Below are positions 4,621 through 5,408 of a DNA stretch of 5,408 bases, piece after piece (the stretch's first letter is position 1; each line of letters begins with the position of its first letter). The position numbers and the translations under genes were made by a program. Source of the DNA: Micrococcales bacterium (GTDB lineage: Bacteria > Actinomycetota > Actinomycetes > Actinomycetales > Dermatophilaceae). The stretch spans positions 1 through 5,408 of the forward strand of contig PKWT01000373.1 in the NCBI GenBank assembly GCA_003132125.1, in the 5' to 3' direction. The notes beneath the pieces were generated by a model. The model searched no databases and was not told where the DNA came from. It saw only the letters and a program-made list of their open reading frames with translations.

Positions 4621-5408
4621 CTATTGCTTGCCGAGGAACTGCTCGAAGCCTTTCGGCAGCTCGAGCTCGGCCGGGTCCGCACCACCTGTCGCCCCTGGCG
4701 CTCCCGAATCCGGCCCGGCCGGCATACCGAAGGCGCTGTTGACCGCGGCTGCGCGGGCCCCGGAAGCCTTGTCCGCCTGGGCCTTCTCCTCCTGGGCGCG
4801 CTTGGCCGGGTTGCCGCTCTTGCCCTTCTTGCGTTGCTGGCCCTTGACAGCTTTCTTCCCCCCGCCCATGCCGGGAATCGCAGGCATCCCGGGCATGCCT
4901 CCCCCACCGCCCCGGCGCAGCGAACGCATCATCTTCTGCGCCTGACCGAAACGTTCGAGAAGTCCGTTCACCTCGGACACCGTCACACCTGAACCTCGAG
5001 CGACGCGGGCCCTGCGTGAGCCGTTGATCTGCTTCGGATGGGTGCGTTCGAATGGCGTCATGGAGCGCACCATGGCCTCGACCCGGTCGAACTCGCTCTC
5101 GTCGAGGGCGTCGAGCTGGGCGCGCATCTCACCCATGCCGGGCATCATCTTGAGCATGGCCTTGAGCGAGCCCATCTTCTTGATGGCGGCCATCTGGTTC
5201 AGGAAGTCGTCGAACGTGAAGTCCTCGTCCTCCATGAACTTGCGGGTCATCTCGGCGGCCTGATCGCGGTCGAAAGCCTTCTCGGCCTGCTCGATCAGCG
5301 TCAGCACGTCACCCATGTCCAGGATGCGCGAGGCCATCCGGTCGGGGTGGAAGACCTCGAGGTCGCCCACCGCCTCGCCGATCGACGCGAACATGATCGG
5401 CCGCCCGG
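4621..5408 (-). CDS. ffh: Signal recognition particle protein Ffh, C-terminal part (5' end outside window)
   Basis: Ffh is the SRP54-type GTPase that binds SRP RNA and signal sequences of nascent membrane proteins and docks with FtsY at the membrane. About 261 codons are present, ending at TAG; the N-domain and most of the G-domain are missing at the window edge. The visible part opens with the end of the G-domain (GRPIMFASIGEAVGDLEVF, then HPDRMASRILDMGDVL). The M-domain follows: a Met-rich finger loop (MGSLKAMLKMMPGMGEM, ~74-90 from the first visible Met) and the SRP-RNA-binding motif (INGSRRARVARGSG, ~123-136, then VTVSEVNGLLERF). A Gly/Met-rich stretch (~162-179) and a Lys/Ala-rich tail of about 78 residues close the protein. 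The tail is longer than in E. coli-type Ffh, as is common in actinobacteria. Met at 5394 is internal, not the start. Identity is very secure. Confidence 0.97.
   Translation of the reverse strand, partial: GRPIMFASIGEAVGDLEVFHPDRMASRILDMGDVLTLIEQAEKAFDRDQAAEMTRKFMEDEDFTFDDFLNQMAAIKKMGSLKAMLKMMPGMGEMRAQLDALDESEFDRVEAMVRSMTPFERTHPKQINGSRRARVARGSGVTVSEVNGLLERFGQAQKMMRSLRRGGGGGMPGMPAIPGMGGGKKAVKGQQRKKGKSGNPAKRAQEEKAQADKASGARAAAVNSAFGMPAGPDSGAPGATGGADPAELELPKGFEQFLGKQ

Noticed and set aside
3996..4907. Minus-strand open frame of 303 codons antisense to the ATP-grasp gene
   Set aside because: It overlaps ffh in another frame and the ATP-grasp gene on the other strand, and has low-complexity composition with no motif.
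4055..4945. Plus-strand open frame of 296 codons spanning the ATP-grasp 3' end and antisense ffh
   Set aside because: Its Arg/Gly/Pro-rich product is a shadow of two well-supported genes, and it crosses their convergent stops without any domain.

Overview
The window reads as chromosomal DNA from a high-GC actinobacterium. GC content and codon usage are high throughout. The Ffh C-terminus, with its Gly/Met-rich linker and Lys/Ala-rich tail, is actinobacterial in style, and at least three genes look leaderless with TANNNT -10 boxes just before the ATG. A Nocardioidaceae/Propionibacteriales-type host is a guess from sequence style, not a demonstrated assignment. I see no IS element, integrase, CRISPR array, tRNA or rRNA.

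Layout from left to right. Positions 1-125 are non-coding and full of short tandem and inverted repeats. Next come two minus-strand genes with overlapping ends: a GNAT acetyltransferase fused to a P-loop kinase-like domain (126-1139), and upstream of it a metal-dependent amidohydrolase (1129-2217). A 91-base gap holds a 14-bp tandem repeat and the amidohydrolase promoter. Then comes a minus-strand flavodoxin-fold NAD(P)H:FMN reductase-like gene (2309-3037). A 127-base divergent promoter region separates it from a plus-strand ATP-grasp-like gene (3165-4571). That gene converges, across a 49-base G-rich/C-rich gap, on the 3' part of ffh, the signal recognition particle GTPase (4621 to beyond the right edge).

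The amidohydrolase and the GNAT-kinase fusion probably form a translationally coupled two-gene operon. The flavin reductase and the ATP-grasp gene share a divergent control region. Only Ffh has a firmly known cellular role. The other four are enzymes of recognisable fold but unassigned substrate. I found no convincing new multi-gene system. The points most worth a second look are the unusually short kinase domain of the GNAT fusion, the ATP-grasp-like protein with an atypical nucleotide-binding region, the shared leaderless promoter layout, and the repeat-rich left edge.
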